Source of the DNA: Aureobasidium sp. EXF-3400
Taxonomy: Eukaryota > Ascomycota > Dothideomycetes > Dothideales > Saccotheciaceae
NCBI GenBank assembly: GCA_024195585.1
Contig: SWBL01000033.1
Coordinates: 124,001 to 188,000 of the forward strand
Reading direction: 5' to 3'
Length of the DNA: 64,000 nt
The notes beneath the pieces were generated by a model, which did no database searches, was not told the origin of the DNA, and saw only the letters and a program-made list of their open reading frames with translations. Numbering within the stretch: position 1 is the stretch's first letter; the number at the start of each line of letters is the position of its first letter. Shown in pieces: positions 60,501-64,000 of the stretch. The translations under genes and the position numbers were made by a program.

Positions 60501-61271
60501 AAAGTAGCCACGGCGTCACTTTCGTCAATAGGTGACTGATAGTCGTAGTTGAAGCGAGTGTAGTTGGTTGTGATAGGTATGGCGTAACCACAGTCGCTGT
60601 CTCCGCATATCGTCAGAAAACAGTAGGGGTTATCGGCTGGCGTGGTCACAGCCGCCCAAGCTGTCAATGAATAAATGGTGCTTGCTGATGCTGAAAACAT
60701 CTGGGTGACATTGTAGACGAGGGTATTGGTCGATCCTGATGACTGACGACGGACTTGGCCCTTACTTGGAGCCGATTCGGTAAGATTGATGAGACTGAAC
60801 ACAGATTTAGCTCTGATTATGATATGCAGTAGTACTGACTTACAGATAGCTGTCTCCTGAGTGAGGCTCGTAGATACCATTTTCAGCTACCTTAGCCGTA
60901 ATGGATGATGAAGAAGCAGAGTAATTGAACGGGCTGGCCGCTCCATGTTCGAAACTGTTGTCTGTGACGACAGGATCAACAAGAGGCTGAGAGACAGCAG
61001 ACTGTTGAGCCGACGTTGCTTGCGAATAGACCGTCACCGTTGAGGCTGGCTGTGTGGTTACGACAGTAGAGATAGAAGCATTAGCACAGAAAGTTGGCGT
61101 CGATGGAAAACTCGAGGTGCCGACATCGGTTACGAAGTAGGTAGATGAATCGGAAGTGTAGACGATAACACTTCGCTTAACGCAAGAGTTCGAGCTTGGA
61201 AGTGCAGGTGCGATCGATTCAGCATACGCAGACGAGACAAGCAGCAGACAGCAGAAGAGTGACGCGGCCAT
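57556..61271 (-). CDS. Repeat-rich adhesin-like surface protein (1146 aa)
   Basis: Six exons: 61271-60844, 60794-60010, 59942-58423, 58369-58301, 58257-57834, 57770-57556; all phases fit. Signal peptide MAASLFCCLLLVSSAYAES. Residues ~105-260 resemble a fungal carbohydrate-binding-like beta domain (DNSFEHGAASPFNYS ... YVALDDVSVT). Two ~42-aa Thr/Val repeats (each with FTQVETTTFI-x-GSEVVLTTT) follow, then a long Thr/Pro region with PPGTETLQLTQT-type units, and a Ser block of many SSSSVYVPPSS-type units. The C-terminal domain ([45 protein letters not shown]) looks like the nidogen-type VSSNG domain of extracellular proteins. There is no GPI tail. Likely secreted or wall-associated; the binding partner is unknown. 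Confidence 0.85.
58840..58990 (-). repeat. 24-bp tandem repeat inside the Ser block
   Basis: The unit GAGCTGGAAGAGAGAATGTA plus GGCA (plus-strand orientation) is repeated almost perfectly about three times, with diverged units on both sides; it encodes SSSSAYIL-type octads. Part of a longer, irregular array of related Ser/Tyr units at ~58540-59180. Confidence 0.8.
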
Positions 61272-62083
61272 CGTACACAGAAGGAACGACTAGATTCGGC
61301 GAACCACTTGAGCATTGGAAAGTGCAGTAATCTGACATTACCATCTCTCATGGCTCGCTTGCTCTCGAATCTCCATGGTGTAATTGGAATGCAACAAGAT
61401 GATTCCAAGGCCTCGGTGTATTGTCTATTGTCCCAGCGTTTCTTGAACATGGAATGGGAACCTGGCTCCGCGATTCAACCATAATACCGGGATAGCAGGT
61501 CTTCGAAAGAAGCAAGGGCACAGTATACCGAACAAGCGGGTTTCATACCACGGAATGTCGTCAGTCAGTGCTCAATACAGATGACTTCGAGTAATTGAAC
61601 TTGATCTGCCAACGAGGGCACCAGCCAGGGGTATAGTGCAAGGCTGCAGTGGGACTGGACAGAGTGGACAGACTGGACCTGAACATCCAACTGGGTTCCA
61701 GAGATTATCCAGTTGGACCTGGAGAATTGGACTTGGACAGAACGGGCGTCCAACGGGACTTGGATAGAGGCCTGTCCAAGTCCAGTCTGTCCAGTCCCAC
61801 CACTACAAGGCTGAAGGACGACCCTGATTTTTGCTCTTAGGGCTAACAAGAACGTATCGCGAGCAAATCAGCATCCTGCGACAAGTCGAGGTATTGAGTT
61901 TGCGAAGAAACTAGACACAGTGGTAGCGTCAAAAGATCCCATTCATCAAAATCCATGCTCGACAGAAAAAAACGAAATACAAGAAGGTATCGTAACAACC
62001 CAAAACCAAAACACCAAGTCCTCACCCCAACCCCTGACTGTTGAGCCCATCCAGAAAACACCATACCAAAAGACCCAAGAAAC
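61272..62083. other. Intergenic region with MITE-like element
   Basis: About 810 bp: promoter of the surface-protein gene, the inverted-repeat element (listed separately), and the 3' flank of the coiled-coil gene. Confidence 0.45.
61650..61799. mobile_element. MITE-like inverted-repeat element (~150 bp)
   Basis: The left end TGGGACTGGACAG is exactly inverted at the right end (CTGTCCAGTCCCA, 61787-61799), and longer imperfect arms of ~28 bp extend inward (GACTGGAC / GTCCAGTC units). The interior is built of related GGACTTGGACAG-like and CCAACTGG-like motifs. No coding capacity. No clear target-site duplication seen. Confidence 0.6.
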
Positions 62084-63945
62084 TTACTGAATAAAACTAG
62101 CCATAGCCTTCCTCTCCTTCTTGAGAGGGGAAAACATAAATCCATCGTCGGCAGTCAAAAGCCCAGACTTCTTCTTGCCCATGCCGCCGATGAAGCTACC
62201 TCTGACGCCACCAGCTGCAAGAGGTCCAAGACGTGTTGCTCCGAATAAACCGCCTCCACGGCCAGGAAGCGGTTTACTAGACGCATCATCCTCGTCGTCA
62301 AACAGCGTCTTACCCATACCACCAAGCTTTCGCTTCTTTTGCTTCTTCTCTGGTTCTGGCTCGTGTGTAAAGGCAGCAAAAGTAGCAAGGGATTTGCGTT
62401 GCTTGGGCTTTGGTTTCGTTTCTCCATCAGCAGTCTTCTTGGCCTTGAAGGTGGGAACTTTGGTTGTTGCGGCGGTTTCTTCTTGAGATGTGGGTTCGAC
62501 TTCTTCAATGACTTGTTCCAGTGCTTGCTTTTTTGTTTGTTTCTTAGGTTTCGGCTCTGTTGCGGGTTTGGCCTTTTTGATGTTGCTCTTGCTGGCAGGT
62601 ACGGTCGCTAACGGCTGGGGAGCAGCTTCTGTGGTAGGTCGGACGGTGGTTGCACTTGGAGACTCGGCCTCAATCTCTGACTCTGATTCTTGTGCGGCCA
62701 CTTCTGCTTGAGCTTCCTCGGCTTGCTCTGGGCTTTCAGGCGCAACACTCATGGTGCGGTTGAGGAATGGTGTAATAGAGAAAGTCGACTTGTCGCCAAC
62801 TGCAGCAGCTTTGCGGCCCTTTTTGGCGGGTTTGGCATTGCCTGGTGTTCCTAGCTTTTGCGAGTCTGGGTCCATTTGTGCTGCACTTCTCTTCTTTGTC
62901 TGTTTGGTAGTCTTCTCGGCCGCGACAGGTGCTGATATTGCGCCAGCTGCAGCAGATCTTTGGGCGTCCTCGAGTTGTGTCTCAGTCTCCTTCAACTTCT
63001 CCTTGGTTGACTTCAGTTTTGTGCGGAATTGGTTGAGCTTGTCATCCAGAATTGCTTTCGTGGCGTCCCAGTCGGATTGGGTCTTTTGATGTGTCTTCTC
63101 GGTCCTCTCGCGTTCTTTGCGCTCCTTTGCGAGTTGGCGACGCAGCTCTTCCGTCTCGACCTGCACACTTGCATTCTCCTCAGCCTTTGCAGCTTCTGTT
63201 GTGTTCTTGCGCTGAGCGTTCTCCTTCTCGCGTTCCAGCTCGGCTTGTGCAGCTTCCAGATCTTCCTGTGCCTTCTCTCTCAATCGCTTCTCCCTTGTCA
63301 GAGCCTTGCGCAGGTCATCGATGGTATCCTGTTGATTCAGATCATGTTGAGTGTTGCGGCGTTTTGCGATTGCGCGCTTAGCTTCGGATTTGGCGTGGTC
63401 AAGTTCGACTTGGATTTCGCTGACTTGTCGTTGCAGAGCGAGTTTTTCGGAAAGGAGGTCCTGGTTTGATTCTACTTGAGCGCGCAGATGATCGAGTTCT
63501 GGTTTGAGGGTAGACAGTTGTCGGGCCAGGTCGAGTTTCTCGGTCAGGAGTTTTTCGGAATCTGTTGTGACGTTTCGTAGAGCGTTTGTTTCTGCCTGAG
63601 CGGGGTATAGGTTAGACAATGTATGCGACAGTGGTGCTAGGCACCTACCCTGAGTATGGAGAGCTCTTGCTCAGCAGCTTGCAGATCAGTCTGCAAGTCA
63701 ATAGCATGTGATTCGGCGTCTTCGGCACGAACGAGGTTGTCGTTAACAGTCTTCTCAAGGGCTTCAGAGCGGTCTTCCTCGATGGTCAAGAGTTCGCGCA
63801 ACTCCTCATTGTCGTCTTCGAGTTTGTGCATGTCGAATCGCAGTTTACGCAGATTCTCGTCTTTGGAAATGATGTCGACTAGGTGTGTGGATCGCTCATA
63901 GTTGAGCTCTAGCGATGCTGATTGGAGTGATTGGTCATACTGCGA
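62084..63945 (-). CDS. Long coiled-coil protein with basic C-terminal motifs (5' partial)
   Basis: Exons 63945-63649 and 63595-62084 are in the window; bases 63946-64000 look like an intron (TGACAG acceptor), so the N terminus is outside. At least 602 aa here. Residues up to ~300 form coiled coil (ELNYERSTHLVDIISKDENL, MHKLEDDNEELRELL, then LRKALTREKRLREKAQEDLE). After that the chain is disordered and Lys/Ala/Glu-rich, with short motifs STFSITPFLNRTMS, GGMGKTLFDDEDD and MFSPLKKERKAMASF near the end that look like conserved docking or phosphorylation sites. A chromosome-, spindle- or kinetochore-associated role would fit but is speculation. The stop overlaps a possible donor (CAGTAAGT), so an extra 3' exon is not excluded. 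Confidence 0.75.
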
Positions 63946-64000
63946 CTGTCAGCAGATGAACACGAGGAAGAGGGACGAAGGAGAATGTTACATTAGTACT

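Overview
The window is gene-dense eukaryotic DNA with short spliced introns (mostly 45-90 bp, GT...AG, CTNAC-type branch sites) and mixed strand order. Filamentous-ascomycete families are present throughout: a NACHT-ankyrin STAND protein, a PNP-domain protein, Zn(II)2Cys6 regulator, DBP3, RFA1, UBP14, UDP-galactopyranose mutase, and GH5, GH53, GH78 and tannase-type secreted enzymes. A Dothideomycete (black-yeast-like, for example Dothideales) fits the gene mix, but this is inference and no species is asserted. Exon joins given here were worked out by hand from splice signals, reading phase and protein continuity.

Layout. 0-1.6 kb: 3' part of an HRP1-like RNA-binding protein. 2.0-6.4 kb: two co-oriented secreted enzymes acting on rhamnogalacturonan I, a GH53 endo-galactanase and a GH78 alpha-L-rhamnosidase, followed by a ~235-bp tandem duplication upstream of the GH78 gene. 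7.4-8.0 kb: a MAPEG membrane protein whose start codon is split by an intron. 9.8-13.5 kb: a convergent pair, a GH5 exo-beta-1,3-glucanase-like protein and a probable GPI-anchored wall protein that share an N-terminal cysteine domain. 15.6-17.7 kb: a family-16 methyltransferase and a small unknown gene, with inverted and direct repeats between them.

17.9-29.0 kb resembles a fungal innate-immunity (NLR-type) neighbourhood. It holds a 744-aa protein joining a degenerate alpha/beta-hydrolase domain to a PNP_UDP domain with no nucleotide-binding domain, a PAQR membrane receptor-like protein, an F-box protein, and a 1202-aa NACHT-ankyrin protein with a heptad-repeat stalk.

29.2-43.6 kb: UDP-galactopyranose mutase and a nucleotide-sugar-type transporter (both plausibly feeding the cell surface), a zinc-ribbon/coiled-coil protein interrupted by an in-frame TGA, a degenerate RNase H-fold protein, a PIG3-like quinone oxidoreductase, a Ser-rich protein, a 64-aa Cys-rich microprotein and DBP3. 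43.9-52.9 kb: Zn2Cys6 regulator, RFA1, UBP14 and a DUF421/YetF-like membrane protein. 54.0-61.3 kb: tannase/feruloyl-esterase family enzyme, Glu-rich unknown protein, and a 1146-aa repeat-rich adhesin-like surface protein, with a dead fragment of its repeats lying nearby in opposite orientation. 61.6-61.8 kb: a ~150-bp MITE-like inverted-repeat element. 62.1-64 kb: 3' part of a long coiled-coil protein running off the window.
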